A stretch of 64,000 nt of DNA from Rhodoblastus sp. 17X3 (GCF_030056575.1 NZ_JASHHX010000010.1:62001-126000); one strand, 5' to 3'; shown: positions 16,706 to 26,291, counted from the first letter of the stretch. Notes: generated by a model not told the origin, from the sequence alone. Numbers and translations are program-made.

Positions 16706-18628
16706 ATGCGCGACTTATCCGCCGACAAGAAAGATGCAGCCAGGGGTCCCCGCCTCGGGCGGGTGCTGATCCGGCTCTGGCCCTATATCTGGCCGCGCGA
16801 ACGCGCCGATTTGCGCCTGCGCATCTTCGCATCGCTGGCGCTGCTGACGCTCGCCAAGCTGGCGACCGTCGCCGTTCCCTTCGCCTTCAAATGGGCGACC
16901 GACGCGTTGGTCGCCCTGCGCGCGGGCGACGCGTCCAGTCTGTCTCTTCTCGCCGCGCCGCTCGCCCTCACCCTGCTTTACGGCGCATTGCGCATTCTCA
17001 TGGCCGGTCTGACCCAGGCGCGCGATGCGGTCTTCGCCGATGTCGCGATGAACGCCGTGCGCCGCCTTGCCGTGGATGTTTTCGTGCATCTCCACGCCTT
17101 GTCGATGCGGTTTCATCTCGAACGCAAGACCGGCGCGCTGACCCGCGTGCTGGAGCGCGGCCGCAACGCCATCGAAACACTGACGCGCATGGTCACGCTC
17201 AATGGCGTGCCGACGGCGCTGGAATTCGCCCTGATACTGGGGGTGATGTTTTTCCAGTTCGACTGGCGCTACGCCGCGATCACGACCGGGACCATCGCCG
17301 CCTATCTCGCCTATACGGCGGCGGCGACGAACTGGCGCATCGGCATCCGCCGCTCAATGAACGAAAGCGATTCCGACGCCAACGCCAAGGCGATCGACTC
17401 CCTGCTCAATTACGAGACGGTCAAATATTTCGGCGCCGAACAGCGCGAGAGCGCGCGCTATGACCGCTCGATGGAGCGTTACGAGCGCAACAGCGTCCGG
17501 AGCTACGTCTCGCTGGCGGTGCTCAATTTCGGTCAGGCCTTCATCTTCACGCTCGGCATGGTCGCGATCATGTCGCTTTGCGTCAAAGGCATAAGCGAAG
17601 GCCGCAACAGCGTCGGCGATTTCGTCATGCTCAACGCGATGCTGATCCAGCTCTACCAACCGCTCAATTTCATGGGCATGCTCTATCGCGAGGTCAAACA
17701 GGCGATCATCGACATCGACATGATGTTCGACATCCTCGAAACGCCCAATGAGATCGCGGAGGCGCGCGACGCGCCCGCGCTGGTGGTCAAGGCGGGCGAC
17801 CTGCGGTTCGAAAACGTGCATTTCGCCTATGATCCGGCGCGGGAAATCCTCCGCGGCGTCGATTTCGAGGTTCCCGCCGGCCGCACGCTCGCTATTGTCG
17901 GCGCCTCGGGCGCCGGCAAATCCACCATCTCGCGGCTGATCTTCCGCTTCTTCGACCCGCAGCAGGGCCGTATCCTGATCGACGGCCAGGACATCGCCAG
18001 GGTCTCGCTGGAGTCCCTGCGCGGAAAGATCGGCATGGTCCCGCAGGACAATGTGCTGTTCAACGACAGCGTCCGCTACAACATCCTTTATGGCCGCCCC
18101 GACGCGACCGACGCGGAAATGCGCGCCGCCGCCGCGCAGGCGCAGATCGACACGTTCATCGAAAGCGCGCCCGGCGGCTATGACGCCCAGGTCGGCGAAC
18201 GCGGCCTGAAGCTGTCGGGCGGCGAGAAACAGCGCGTCGCCATCGCCCGCACCCTGCTCAAGGCGCCGCCGATTCTGGTGCTGGACGAGGCGACCAGCGC
18301 GCTCGACACCTTCACCGAACGGGAAATTCAGGGCGCGCTGGACGAAGCCTCGCGCGGTCGCACCACCATCGTCATCGCGCACCGGCTCTCGACGGTGGTC
18401 AACGCCGATGAGATCCTGGTGCTCGACAAGGGCCGGGTGATCGAACGCGGCGGGCATGAGAGCCTGTTGGCGGCGGACGGCGCCTATGCGGCCCTGTGGC
18501 GGCGGCAGGCGCGCGAGGAAGAAGAGTTGGCGGCCTCGCCGCGCGAAGAGGCGCCGATGGCGGAATCCGACGAGGATTCCCTGCGTCGCGACCGCGACGA
18601 AGCCCTGCTGCGGGCGTCCGAGATCTAG
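16706..18628 (+). CDS. ABC exporter, Atm1/HMT1-type half transporter
   Basis: A 640-residue half transporter with an N-terminal six-span domain (about 25-320) and a C-terminal ATPase domain (about 355-590). The ATPase has Walker A G-A-S-G-A-G-K-S-T, signature L-S-G-G-E-K-Q-R, Walker B I-L-V-L-D-E-A-T-S-A-L-D and the switch I-V-I-A-H-R-L-S-T-V. The segment N-E-S-D-S-D-A-N-A-K-A-I-D-S-L-L-N-Y-E-T and the following V-K-Y-F match Atm1-type exporters, which homodimerise and move glutathione-linked sulfur or metal compounds. The start at 16706 has AGGGCAGGA before it. A C-terminal acidic tail of about 45 residues follows the ATPase. Confidence 0.92.
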   Translation: MRDLSADKKDAARGPRLGRVLIRLWPYIWPRERADLRLRIFASLALLTLAKLATVAVPFAFKWATDALVALRAGDASSLSLLAAPLALTLLYGALRILMAGLTQARDAVFADVAMNAVRRLAVDVFVHLHALSMRFHLERKTGALTRVLERGRNAIETLTRMVTLNGVPTALEFALILGVMFFQFDWRYAAITTGTIAAYLAYTAAATNWRIGIRRSMNESDSDANAKAIDSLLNYETVKYFGAEQRESARYDRSMERYERNSVRSYVSLAVLNFGQAFIFTLGMVAIMSLCVKGISEGRNSVGDFVMLNAMLIQLYQPLNFMGMLYREVKQAIIDIDMMFDILETPNEIAEARDAPALVVKAGDLRFENVHFAYDPAREILRGVDFEVPAGRTLAIVGASGAGKSTISRLIFRFFDPQQGRILIDGQDIARVSLESLRGKIGMVPQDNVLFNDSVRYNILYGRPDATDAEMRAAAAQAQIDTFIESAPGGYDAQVGERGLKLSGGEKQRVAIARTLLKAPPILVLDEATSALDTFTEREIQGALDEASRGRTTIVIAHRLSTVVNADEILVLDKGRVIERGGHESLLAADGAYAALWRRQAREEEELAASPREEAPMAESDEDSLRRDRDEALLRASEI

Positions 18629-18651
18629 GTCATTTCTCGCCTATGGCGAGT

Positions 18652-18723
18652 CCCTCGCATAAGCTCGGCGTCGCATCGGCTCCTAAGAGCTGTTCCCGCT
18701 TCACATGAAGCGGGAACAGCTCT
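18652..18723 (+). repeat. Dispersed intergenic repeat: 35-nt head plus 17-bp hairpin
   Basis: Positions 18652-18686 are a 35-nt sequence that recurs at 23660 and 36382. It is followed at once by a perfect inverted repeat (18686-18702 with 18707-18723, 4-nt loop). The hairpin lies between the convergent ABC exporter and esterase genes and may end both transcripts. The three copies share the head but not the stem sequence. Confidence 0.7.
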
Positions 18724-18733
18724 CGTGAAAGAG

Positions 18734-19621
18734 TCAGGCCAGCCAGCGCCGCGCAAAAAGCCCGACATGGTCCAGCGCCTGGCGGCCGGGCTCAAGTCGC
18801 GCGTTCCACAAGGGCCACGCGTGGATCATTTGCGGCCAGATTTCGAGCGTGACCGCATTTCCCGCCGCGCCAGCCGCCCCGGCCAGTCGTGTCGAATCCG
18901 CCAGCAGGGTTTCGTCGGAGCCAACCTGGATCAGCAGCGGCGGCAGCCCGCTCAAATCGGCGAAAAGGGGCGAAATGCGCGGGTCCTTGCGGTTCGCGCC
19001 CGCCGGAACATAGGCCTGCGCGAGTTCTTCGAGATAGGCCTTGTGAATGAGCGGATCGACCGCGTCCTTGCTCGCCATGGCGTCGCCGGACATGGTGAGG
19101 TCCGTCCAGGGCGAAGCGAGCCAGCCGCAGGCCGGCGCGTCTTCGCCGGCGTCGCGCAGATGCTGTAGCAGCGCGAGCGTCAGGCCGCCGCCCGCGCTGT
19201 CGCCGCCAACGACGATCTTGCCGGCGGCGATTCCCTGCGCGCGAAGATAATTCCATGCCGCGATCGCGTCCTCGATCGCGGCGGGAAAGGGATGTTCCGG
19301 CGCCAGCCGATAGCCGATCGCCAGCGTGCGCAAGCCGCAGGCGCGGCCAGCCTCCGTGACCATGCGGCGATGGCTCAGTATCGAGCCGGAGCAATAGCCG
19401 CCGCCGTGAAAAAAGAGCAGGATTCCGGAAGGATCGGCGCCCGGGACGCTCGAAAATTCACCCGGCGTCTCGCCGATATCGACGCTTTCGAGCCTGACGT
19501 CATCGGCGACCGGCCATACCGAGCCGACCTCATCGAGGCGCAGCCGCCGTTGTTCCCAGCCGACCGGGCGGGGTTTCGACCCCAACAAGGCGCGAATGGC
19601 GTCGATTTCGCTCTGTCCCAT
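18734..19621 (-). CDS. Alpha/beta hydrolase, HSL-family esterase
   Basis: A 295-residue carboxylesterase of the hormone-sensitive-lipase family. Seen: the oxyanion motif F-F-H-G-G-G-Y (about residues 68-74), nucleophile motif G-D-S-A-G-G, a C-terminal D-E-T-L-L-A-D acid position and the catalytic His in M-I-H-A-W. It is expected to hydrolyse short- to medium-chain acyl esters in the cytosol; the natural substrate is unknown. The start at 19621 (M-G-Q-S-E-I-D) gives the typical length; an ATG at 19654 would add 11 residues. Confidence 0.88.
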   Translation of the reverse strand: MGQSEIDAIRALLGSKPRPVGWEQRRLRLDEVGSVWPVADDVRLESVDIGETPGEFSSVPGADPSGILLFFHGGGYCSGSILSHRRMVTEAGRACGLRTLAIGYRLAPEHPFPAAIEDAIAAWNYLRAQGIAAGKIVVGGDSAGGGLTLALLQHLRDAGEDAPACGWLASPWTDLTMSGDAMASKDAVDPLIHKAYLEELAQAYVPAGANRKDPRISPLFADLSGLPPLLIQVGSDETLLADSTRLAGAAGAAGNAVTLEIWPQMIHAWPLWNARLEPGRQALDHVGLFARRWLA

Positions 19622-19698
19622 CGGTCCTGCTCCGATGTTGCGGCACGCTTTCAACGTAAAATATCAGCGCCGCGCGGCGATTGAAAACGCCGCCCGCG

Positions 19699-20745
19699 TC
19701 AGTGCGCGCGGGCGATGCAGAAATCGACGGTATCGAGCAGGGCCTGCTTCCAGGGCGAATCGGGGAAAAGCCCGAGGGCGTCGCGCGCCATGGCGCCATA
19801 ATGGCGGGCGCGCTCGACCGTGTCTTCCAAGGCGCGGTGCTTCTTCATGGTCGCCAGCGCGGTTTCGAGGTCGCCCTCGGCGATCTCGCCCTGCTCCAGC
19901 ACGCGCTTCCAGAAGGCGCGCTCGCTTTCGGAACCGCGCCGGAAGGACAGAACCACCGGCAGGGTGATCTTGCCCTCACGGAAGTCGTCGCCGACATTCT
20001 TGCCGAGCTTGGCCGACTGGCCTCCGTAATCCAGCGCGTCGTCAACGAGCTGGAAGGCCACGCCGAGATTCATGCCATAGGCGCGGCAGGCCTCAATTTC
20101 CGCCTTGGGGCGGTTGGCGACGGTCGGCCCGACTTCGGCGGCGGCGGCGAAAAGCTCCGCGGTCTTGGCCCGTATCACGGCGAGATAGGCGTCTTCCGTC
20201 GTTTCCGTGTCCTTGGCGGCGGAAAGCTGCATCACTTCGCCTTCCGCGATCACGGTAGCCGCGACCGAAAGCACGTCGAGACAGGCGAGCGAGCCAACCT
20301 CGACCATCATGCGGAAGGCCTGACCGAGCAGGAAATCGCCGACCAGAACGCTGGCCTCATTGCCCCAGAGCATGCGCGCCGCCAGCTTGCCGCGCCGCAT
20401 GTCGCTCTGGTCCACGACATCGTCATGCAGCAGGGTCGCGGTATGCATGAATTCGACGGCGGCGGCGAGCTTGACGTGGCCTTCGCCCTTGTAGCCGCAC
20501 AGTCCGGCTCCGGCGAGCGTCAACATAGGCCGCAGGCGCTTTCCGCCGGAGGAAATCAGATGGTTGGCGACTTCCGGGATCATCGCGACATCCGAGCCGG
20601 TGCGCGAGAGAATGGTCTGATTGACCCGGTTCATGTCCGCGGCGACCAGGGCGACGAGATTTTCCAGCCCGGATTCGCTGGTTTTCTCATCGAAAGGTAT
20701 GACCAGACCCAAAGCGCGCCCCTCTTTAACTAGCGGCGCGACCAT
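19699..20745 (-). CDS. Polyprenyl diphosphate synthase (octaprenyl/decaprenyl type)
   Basis: A 348-residue trans-prenyltransferase that builds the ubiquinone side chain from isopentenyl diphosphate. Seen: G-G-K-R-L-R-P, the first Asp-rich motif L-L-H-D-D-V-V-D, and the second as F-Q-L-V-D-D-A-L-D-Y, followed by the lysine loop G-K-N-V-G-D-D-F-R-E-G-K-I-T-L-P. The start at 20745 (M-V-A-P-L-V-K-E-G) matches Rhizobiales homologues, and the ATG at 20787 is rejected. Chain length cannot be deduced from the motifs alone; decaprenyl (Q10) is usual in this class. The DUF2007 and methyltransferase genes lie divergently to the right, a conserved neighbourhood. Confidence 0.92.
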   Translation of the reverse strand: MVAPLVKEGRALGLVIPFDEKTSESGLENLVALVAADMNRVNQTILSRTGSDVAMIPEVANHLISSGGKRLRPMLTLAGAGLCGYKGEGHVKLAAAVEFMHTATLLHDDVVDQSDMRRGKLAARMLWGNEASVLVGDFLLGQAFRMMVEVGSLACLDVLSVAATVIAEGEVMQLSAAKDTETTEDAYLAVIRAKTAELFAAAAEVGPTVANRPKAEIEACRAYGMNLGVAFQLVDDALDYGGQSAKLGKNVGDDFREGKITLPVVLSFRRGSESERAFWKRVLEQGEIAEGDLETALATMKKHRALEDTVERARHYGAMARDALGLFPDSPWKQALLDTVDFCIARAH

Positions 20746-20873
20746 AGAGCGGCGGAAGCAAAAGGAAAAGTCGCTTTTTCGCCACACAGGTTACGAAAGC
20801 CCCGATCGCGGCCGCATTGCCAGCGCCCGGGCGCGGCCTTACAGTTTCTCTCGTCCTCGCCGAGCCCCATGAC

Positions 20874-21098
20874 ATGATCGAACTGTTGCGCACGAATGAC
20901 ATCGTGCTGATCTCCGCCATCGAGGCCATTTTGCGCGACGCGGGCGTCTATTTTTTCATCGCCGACCAGAACATGAGCGTGATGGAAGGCTCGCTGGGCT
21001 TCCTGCCGCGCCGGTTCGTCGTCCCGGAGGACCAGGCGGACTGGGCGCGGCGCCTGCTGCGGGAGGCCGGCTTTGGCGGCGAATTGTCCGACACCTGA
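20874..21098 (+). CDS. DUF2007 family small protein
   Basis: A 74-residue protein of the DUF2007 (putative signal-transducing) family: M-I-E-L-L-R-T-N-D at the start, a strand-helix-strand fold, and the A-D-Q-N-M-S-V-M-E-G-S-L-G loop. The start at 20874 gives the family N-terminus. It overlaps the following methyltransferase by 26 bp. In Rhizobiales the pair lies divergent from the polyprenyl synthase, as here. Function is unknown. Confidence 0.8.
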   Translation: MIELLRTNDIVLISAIEAILRDAGVYFFIADQNMSVMEGSLGFLPRRFVVPEDQADWARRLLREAGFGGELSDT

Positions 21099-21834
21099 GC
21101 CGGACCGCCTCTTCGGCGGCAGGCTCGCGCTGCATCAGCCGGCGCGCGGCCATCGCGTCGGCACGGACGCCGTGCTGCTCGCCGCCGCCGCGCCGGAAAT
21201 TCCACGCGGTCTGATTGTCGATGTCGGCGCCGGCGTCGGCGCGGTCGGCCTCGCGCTGGCGCAGAAAAATCCGGGCGCGCAGATCGTGCTGCTGGAGAAA
21301 AACGCGCCCGCCGCAGCTTTCGCGCGCGAAAATGTGGCGCTGAACGGGTTGGAGGCCCGCACCCGCGTGGTCGAGGCCGATCTGTTCGATGTTCCGGCGC
21401 GCAAGGCCGAGGGACTGGTCGAGGCGGCGGAGCTGGTCGTCACCAATCCGCCCTTTCTCACCGCCTGCGCAGCGCGGCGCTCGCCCGACTCCGACCGGGC
21501 CTTGGCCCATGTGCTGGACGAGGGCGGCGTGGACAAATGGCTGCGCGCCAGTCTGGCCCTCTTGCGTCCCGGCGGAACGCTCGTCGCCGTTCACCGCGCG
21601 GACGCGCTTGACGCTCTGCTCGCGGCCTTGTCGGGGCGGCTCGGCGAATTGCGCGTACTGCCTATCTTTCCGAAAGTGGGAGAGAGCGCCGTGCGCGTGA
21701 TCCTGCGCGGCCGGAAGGGATCGAAGGCGCCGCTGGCGCTGCTGCCGGGCCTCATCCTGCACGAGCCGGACGGGCGCTTCACCTCGCTGACGGAGGACAT
21801 CCACCGCACGGGCCGTCGCCTCTTCGCAGACTGA
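21073..21834 (+). CDS. Class I SAM-dependent N6-adenine methyltransferase (TrmN6/YfiC-like)
   Basis: A 253-residue methyltransferase. Seen: the SAM loop V-D-V-G-A-G-V-G-A-V-G (about residues 49-59), an acidic strand L-L-E-K-N, and the catalytic N-P-P-F motif in V-V-T-N-P-P-F, typical of enzymes methylating an exocyclic amine on adenine. The N-terminal Q-P-A-R-G-H-R-V-G-T-D-A-V-L-L matches the YfiC/TrmN6 group that modifies A37 of tRNA-Val; rRNA substrates in related families cannot be excluded. The start is TTG, inside the end of the DUF2007 gene. Confidence 0.82.
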   Translation: MAANCPTPEPDRLFGGRLALHQPARGHRVGTDAVLLAAAAPEIPRGLIVDVGAGVGAVGLALAQKNPGAQIVLLEKNAPAAAFARENVALNGLEARTRVVEADLFDVPARKAEGLVEAAELVVTNPPFLTACAARRSPDSDRALAHVLDEGGVDKWLRASLALLRPGGTLVAVHRADALDALLAALSGRLGELRVLPIFPKVGESAVRVILRGRKGSKAPLALLPGLILHEPDGRFTSLTEDIHRTGRRLFAD

Positions 21835-21835
21835 A

Positions 21836-21860
21836 TCAAAAACCGGCCCGAAGGCCGGTT
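21836..21860 (-). terminator. Intrinsic terminator of the Gly/Trp-rich protein gene
   Basis: An 8-bp stem (21841-21848 with 21853-21860) and CGAA loop. On the minus strand it is followed by a run of five T residues. It lies between convergent genes. Confidence 0.75.
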
Positions 21861-21882
21861 CGAGACGTCGTGAGACCAAGCC

Positions 21883-22380
21883 TCACTGATAGCAATAGCG
21901 CACCCGGCGCCAGCGCCAGCCATAGCGCGTATGCACCTGCACGCGCCGGAGGAAGCATTGCGAATAGACGGGCGACCTGTAAACCGGCGCAGCGTAATAG
22001 CCGTCGTCCCAGCCCCAGCCCGGCCCCCAGCCGCCGCCCCAGCCCCAGCCGAAGACGGGCGCCGCGACAATCGGAGCGCCCCAGCCCCAGCCGCCGTTCC
22101 AGCCGTTGTTCCACCCGCCATTCCAGCCCGGACGGCCCGCCCAGCCGCCGCCGCGCCAGGCCCCGCCGTTCCAGCCCGGGCGTCCCGCCCAAGCGCCGCC
22201 CGGACGTCCGGCCCAGCCGCCGCCACGAAAGCCGCCGCCGCCAAAACCGCCGCCGCGGAAGCCGCCGCCGTGGAAACCGCCGCCGCCATGGAAAGCGAAG
22301 GCGGGTTCGGAAAGGACGAGCGCGCCAGTGGAGACCGCCACCACCGCCGCCGTCTTGAAGAAACCACTAGAGAACGCCAT
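21883..22380 (-). CDS. Gly/Trp-rich secreted protein with C-terminal cysteine pair
   Basis: A 165-residue exported protein. Residues 1-29 are a signal peptide (cleavage near P-A-F-A). Residues 30-125 are low complexity, first G-G-G-F/H repeats and then A-G-R-P-G-W-N-G-G units. The last 35 residues hold Q-C-F-L-R-R-V ... R-V-R-Y-C, a Cys pair seen in two other secreted proteins in this window. Such proteins are common in Rhizobiales with no assigned function; an envelope or surface role is inferred. The repeats are encoded by GGC-rich codons, so an indel between strains would be unsurprising. Confidence 0.75.
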   Translation of the reverse strand: MAFSSGFFKTAAVVAVSTGALVLSEPAFAFHGGGGFHGGGFRGGGFGGGGFRGGGWAGRPGGAWAGRPGWNGGAWRGGGWAGRPGWNGGWNNGWNGGWGWGAPIVAAPVFGWGWGGGWGPGWGWDDGYYAAPVYRSPVYSQCFLRRVQVHTRYGWRWRRVRYCYQ

Positions 22381-22683
22381 GGCGAAACCTCCTGGAAGCC
22401 AATTGATCGCCTATTAACCCTTCGCCCCTGAACCTTAGCTGAACGCGAGCGCCTCGCTTTCGTTCCTGCGGCGCTGTGTCGTGAGTCCCTTGGAATTCCT
22501 GACCGGATTTTGGCCAATTTACACCGGCGCCGCGCGAAAGAGGCGCAATTCACGCATTAACCTTGCCAGCGCGCTTCCCGCCAACGTCCGCGTGTTGACC
22601 GGCCCTGACGCGCGCTTTAGTTTGCGCCCGCCTCGCCGCGACTGCGCGGCCCCCTTTCCCGCCCTTGCCCCCGTGACGGCCCG
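22381..22683. other. Divergent intergenic region upstream of glyQ
   Basis: No gene supported in 303 bases. It must contain the promoters for the secreted protein (leftward) and glyQ (rightward). Two TTAACC-type AT-richer spots at about 22415 and 22558 were noted without a clear promoter pair. No riboswitch or T-box-like fold was recognised. Confidence 0.45.
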
Positions 22684-23625
22684 ATGATTCAATCCGACGC
22701 GACGCCCAATTCCTCCGCTCTCGACCCGAAGAAGAGCTTTCAGGGCCTAATCCTGACGCTGCAGAATTTCTGGGCGCAGAAGGGCGCGGTGATTCTCCAG
22801 CCCTATGACATGGAAGTCGGCGCCGGCACGTTCCACCCGGCGACGACCCTGCGCTCGCTCGGCAAGAAGCCGTGGAAGGCCGCCTATGTGCAGCCCTCGC
22901 GCCGGCCCAAGGACGGCCGCTATGGCGAGAACCCCAACCGCCTCCAGCATTATTACCAATATCAGGTCATCCTGAAGCCGAGCCCCGACAATCTGCAGGA
23001 GCTTTACCTGCAATCGCTCGCCGCCATCGGCGTCGACGCCGCCCTGCATGACATCCGCTTCGTCGAGGACGATTGGGAAAGCCCGACGCTCGGCGCCTGG
23101 GGGCTGGGCTGGGAATGCTGGTGCGACGGCATGGAAGTGTCGCAATTCACTTATTTCCAGCAGGTCGCGGGCGTGGAATGCGCGCCGGTTTCCGGCGAGC
23201 TGACCTATGGGCTTGAGCGCCTCGCCATGTATGTGCAGGGCGTCGAGAACGTCTATGACCTGAACTTCAACGGCCTCGACGGCGACGCGCGCATCACCTA
23301 TGGCGACGTCTTCTTGCAGGCCGAGCAGGAATATTCGCGCCATAATTTCGAGGCCGCGAATGTTGAAAAGCTGTTCGGAGATTTTTCGCGCGCCGAAGCC
23401 GAATGCAAGGCCCTGCTGGCCTTCGGCGAACAGGTTGACGACAAGCATCACAAGATGGTGCTGCCGGCCTATGACCAGTGCATCAAGGCGAGCCACGCCT
23501 TCAACCTGCTCGACGCGCGCGGCGTGATCTCCGTGACCGAGCGGCAGAGCTATATTTTGCGCGTCCGCGAGTTGGCCAAGGCCTGCGGCGCCGCCTGGAT
23601 GAAAACCGAAGGCGCGGGACGTTGA
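22684..23625 (+). CDS. glyQ: Glycyl-tRNA synthetase alpha subunit
   Basis: A 313-residue catalytic subunit of the tetrameric alpha2beta2 bacterial glycyl-tRNA synthetase. It starts with [13 protein letters not shown] and carries the class II motifs, including [29 protein letters not shown] and G-L-E-R-L-A-M-Y. Full length. The beta subunit follows 114 bases downstream on the same strand, with a dispersed repeat between them. Confidence 0.97.
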   Translation: MIQSDATPNSSALDPKKSFQGLILTLQNFWAQKGAVILQPYDMEVGAGTFHPATTLRSLGKKPWKAAYVQPSRRPKDGRYGENPNRLQHYYQYQVILKPSPDNLQELYLQSLAAIGVDAALHDIRFVEDDWESPTLGAWGLGWECWCDGMEVSQFTYFQQVAGVECAPVSGELTYGLERLAMYVQGVENVYDLNFNGLDGDARITYGDVFLQAEQEYSRHNFEAANVEKLFGDFSRAEAECKALLAFGEQVDDKHHKMVLPAYDQCIKASHAFNLLDARGVISVTERQSYILRVRELAKACGAAWMKTEGAGR

Positions 23626-23659
23626 TTTATTGCCGGTCGCGCCTCAGCGCAACCGGCGC

Positions 23660-23722
23660 CCCTCGCGTCAGCTCGGCGTCGCATTCGCTCCTACTAGCCG
23701 GCCCCAATGGGAACCGGCGTGA
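23660..23722 (+). repeat. Dispersed intergenic repeat, copy between glyQ and glyS
   Basis: The 35-nt head (23660-23694) matches the one at 18652 at about 30 of 35 positions. It is followed by an imperfect stem-loop (GCCGG...CCGGC, about 23697-23718). Its place inside the glyQS operon suggests it is tolerated in transcripts or modulates glyS expression. Confidence 0.6.
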
Positions 23723-23739
23723 ATTTCCGAAAGTCCACC

Positions 23740-25872
23740 ATGTCCGATCTTCTGCTCGAACTCTTCTCCGAGGAAATTCCGGCCCGGATGCAGGCCCAGG
23801 CCGCCGCCGACTTGAAGAAGCTCGTCACGGACGCGCTGGTCGAGCGCGGGCTCACCTATGAGGCGGCGGAAAGCTTTGTCACGCCGCGCCGGCTGACCCT
23901 GCATATCGTCGGCCTGCCCGTGCGCCAGCCCGATCAGCGCGAGGAGAAGAAGGGCCCGCGCGTCGGCGCGCCCGAGGCCGCCGTGCAGGGCTTCTTGAAA
24001 AGCGCCGGACTGGCCTCGCTGGATCAGGCCAGGATCGAGACGGATAAAAAGGGCGGCCAGTTCTATCTCGCCGTGATCGAGCGCCCGGGCGCGGCGACGC
24101 TCGACGTGCTGGCCGAGATCCTGCCGGCGATCATCCGAAATTTCCCCTGGCCAAAGGCCATGCGCTGGGGCGCGCATTCCGCCGAGCCGAATTGCCTGCG
24201 CTGGGTGCGTCCGCTGCACGCCATTGTCGCCACCTTCGGGCCGGAGACGGAAGAGCCGGAAATCGTCCCCTTCGAGATCGGCGGCATCAAGGCGGGCAAC
24301 ACCACCTACGGCCATCGCTTCATGGCGCCGCAGGCGATCAAGGTGCGCCGCTTCGACGATTATCTCACGGCGCTTGGCGCGGCAAAAGTCGTGCTCGATC
24401 CGGCGCGGCGGCGCGACATCATCCTCCATGACTGCAAGGACCTCGCCTTCGCACAGGGGTTGGAGCTGGTCGAGGACGAGGGCCTGCTGCATGAGGTCGC
24501 CGGGCTGGTCGAATGGCCGGTCGTGCTGATGGGCGAGTTCGACGCGAGCTTCCTGGACATTCCCGGCGAAGTGATCCGCGCCACCATCCGCGCCAACCAG
24601 AAATGCTTCGTCTTGCGCGACCCGGAGACCGGCAAGCTGGCCAACAAGTTCCTGCTGGTCTCGAACGTGATCGCCAGCGACGGCGGCAAGGCCATCGCGG
24701 CGGGCAATGGCCGCGTCGTGCGCGCTCGCCTCTCGGACGCGCTCTATTTCTGGAAGACCGATCAGGGCCCGCTGCCCGATTACGCCCATCTCGGCAAGCC
24801 GCTCGACCAGCGCCTCGCCAAGCTGCGCGCGCTGAATATCGTGTTCCACCAGAAGCTTGGCACACAGGGCGCGCGGGTGGACCGCATCATGGCTCTGGCG
24901 CGCGAACTGGCGCCCTTGGTCGGCGCGGACGCCGAAAAAGCGGCGCGCGCGGCGGAACTGGCCAAGGCCGATTTGGTGACCGAAGTGGTCGGCGAATTTC
25001 CCGAAGTGCAGGGCCTGATGGGCCGCACCTACGCCGAATTGCAGGCCGAGGACGGCGAAGTCGCCGCCGCCATCGAGGATCATTACAAGCCGCAAGGCCC
25101 AAACGACCTGATCCCGTCGGCGCCGGTCAGCATTGCGGTCGCTCTGGCCGACAAGCTCGATACGCTGGTCGGCTTCTGGGCGATCGACGAAAAGCCGACC
25201 GGCTCGAAAGACCCGTTTGCCTTGCGCCGCGCGGCGCTGGGCGTGATCCGCATCATTCTCGAGAATGGGCTGCGGCTGCGCCTCGCGTCCCTGTTCGCCG
25301 AAATCGCCAGGACCTTCGGCGTCCGCGACGCCGCGGAGCTCGCCAAGAGCCTGCTCGCCTTCTTCGCCGACCGCCTGAAAGTCGACCTGCGCGACCGCGG
25401 CGCCCGTCACGACCTGCTCGACGCGGTTTTCGCTTTGGGCGAGGACGACCTCGTGTTGATTGTGTCGCGCATCAATGCGCTGGACTCTTTCCTCAAGACC
25501 GAAGACGGCGCGAGCCTGCTCGCCGGCTACAAGCGCGCGGGCAATATTCTCAAGGCCGAGGAAAAGAAGGACGGCGCCGGCGCCTTTGAAAAGCACCCGG
25601 AAGCCAATCTGCGCATCGAACATGAGGAACATGTGCTGGCCGCCGCGCTCGACCGCGCCGAGCGCGAGGCCGGCGAGGCTCTGAAGGCCGAGGATTTCGA
25701 AGGCGCCATGCACGCCCTCACGAAACTCCGCGCGCCGGTGGACGCGTTTTTCGACAAGGTCACGGTCAATTCCGAAAACCCGGACCTGCGCCGCAACCGC
25801 CTGCAATTGCTGGCGCAATTGCGCCGCGCCATCCATCTGGTCGCGGATTTCTCCAAAATCGGCGGCGCGTAG
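23740..25872 (+). CDS. glyS: Glycyl-tRNA synthetase beta subunit
   Basis: A 710-residue subunit that recognises tRNA-Gly and is needed for aminoacylation by GlyQ. The start at 23740 ([17 protein letters not shown]) is the family N-terminus; the ATG at 23707 lies in the repeat region. Other markers are M-R-W-G-A, F-L-L-V-S-N, the K-L-D-T-L-V-G-F-W segment with [12 protein letters not shown], and a C-terminal anticodon-binding domain. Length is normal. It ends two bases before a palindromic repeat that brackets the next gene. Confidence 0.97.
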   Translation: MSDLLLELFSEEIPARMQAQAAADLKKLVTDALVERGLTYEAAESFVTPRRLTLHIVGLPVRQPDQREEKKGPRVGAPEAAVQGFLKSAGLASLDQARIETDKKGGQFYLAVIERPGAATLDVLAEILPAIIRNFPWPKAMRWGAHSAEPNCLRWVRPLHAIVATFGPETEEPEIVPFEIGGIKAGNTTYGHRFMAPQAIKVRRFDDYLTALGAAKVVLDPARRRDIILHDCKDLAFAQGLELVEDEGLLHEVAGLVEWPVVLMGEFDASFLDIPGEVIRATIRANQKCFVLRDPETGKLANKFLLVSNVIASDGGKAIAAGNGRVVRARLSDALYFWKTDQGPLPDYAHLGKPLDQRLAKLRALNIVFHQKLGTQGARVDRIMALARELAPLVGADAEKAARAAELAKADLVTEVVGEFPEVQGLMGRTYAELQAEDGEVAAAIEDHYKPQGPNDLIPSAPVSIAVALADKLDTLVGFWAIDEKPTGSKDPFALRRAALGVIRIILENGLRLRLASLFAEIARTFGVRDAAELAKSLLAFFADRLKVDLRDRGARHDLLDAVFALGEDDLVLIVSRINALDSFLKTEDGASLLAGYKRAGNILKAEEKKDGAGAFEKHPEANLRIEHEEHVLAAALDRAEREAGEALKAEDFEGAMHALTKLRAPVDAFFDKVTVNSENPDLRRNRLQLLAQLRRAIHLVADFSKIGGA

Positions 25873-25873
25873 C

Positions 25874-25929
25874 TTTCTCCCCTTGCGGGAGAAGGTGGCT
25901 CGCCCCGCAGGGGCGAGACGGATGAGGGG
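25874..25929 (+). repeat. Palindromic repeat flanking the DUF559 gene, left copy
   Basis: Two stem-loops: TTCTCCC/GGGAGAA (25875-25893) and CTCGCCCC/GGGGCGAG (25899-25917), ending in CGGATGAGGGG. An inverted copy occurs at 26298-26344, so the small gene between them is bracketed. Confidence 0.8.
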
Positions 25930-25934
25930 ACTTC

Positions 25935-26291
25935 GTGTCCGACGAAACAAAGCTTCGTGAACTCCGCTTCCGCGCCCGCGCCATGCGCTGCGAACCCACC
26001 GAAGCCGAGGCCGCTCTTTGGCGCATTTTGCGCAACCGGCGCCTCGCCACGTTGAAATTCCGGCGGCAGGCGCCGATCCCGCCTTACATTGTTGATTTCA
26101 TCTGTTTTCAGCATCGCATCATTGTCGAGGCTGATGGCTCGCAACATGCGGAAAGCCGTTACGATGAGAAACGCGATGCTTTTCTGGCGTCGCAAGGGTT
26201 TATTGTCCTGCGGTTCTGGAACCATGATGTGCTGAACAATCCGCGCATAATCGAGGATACCATTCTCACTCGATGCGGACTTGCGATCTGA
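25935..26291 (+). CDS. DUF559 (Vsr-like) endonuclease-domain protein
   Basis: A 118-residue protein of the DUF559 family, related to the PD-(D/E)XK very-short-patch repair nucleases. Seen: R-A-R-A-M-R-C-E-P-T-E-A-E-A-A-L-W, then L-K-F-R-R-Q-A-P-I-P-P-Y-I-V-D-F-I-C, I-I-V-E-A-D-G-S-Q-H and V-L-R-F-W-N. The D-F-I-C and E-A-D-G-S-Q-H segments carry the acidic residues expected at the metal site. The start is GTG. The gene lies exactly between inverted copies of a palindromic repeat, an arrangement recalling the REP-associated RAYT genes. Biological role unknown; it is not near a DNA methyltransferase. Confidence 0.8.
   Translation: MSDETKLRELRFRARAMRCEPTEAEAALWRILRNRRLATLKFRRQAPIPPYIVDFICFQHRIIVEADGSQHAESRYDEKRDAFLASQGFIVLRFWNHDVLNNPRIIEDTILTRCGLAI

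Noticed and set aside
21930-22431. Pro-rich open frames opposite the Gly/Trp-rich secreted protein
   Set aside because: Complement of GGC-rich codons gives Pro/Ala/Arg frames; the minus-strand frame has a clear signal peptide and terminator.
23668-25950. A 760-codon open frame antisense to glyS
   Set aside because: A by-product of high GC codon use in glyS; composition is Arg/Gln/His-rich with no recognisable domain. The same holds for long antisense frames at 954-2366, 38906-40531 and 60968-62863.
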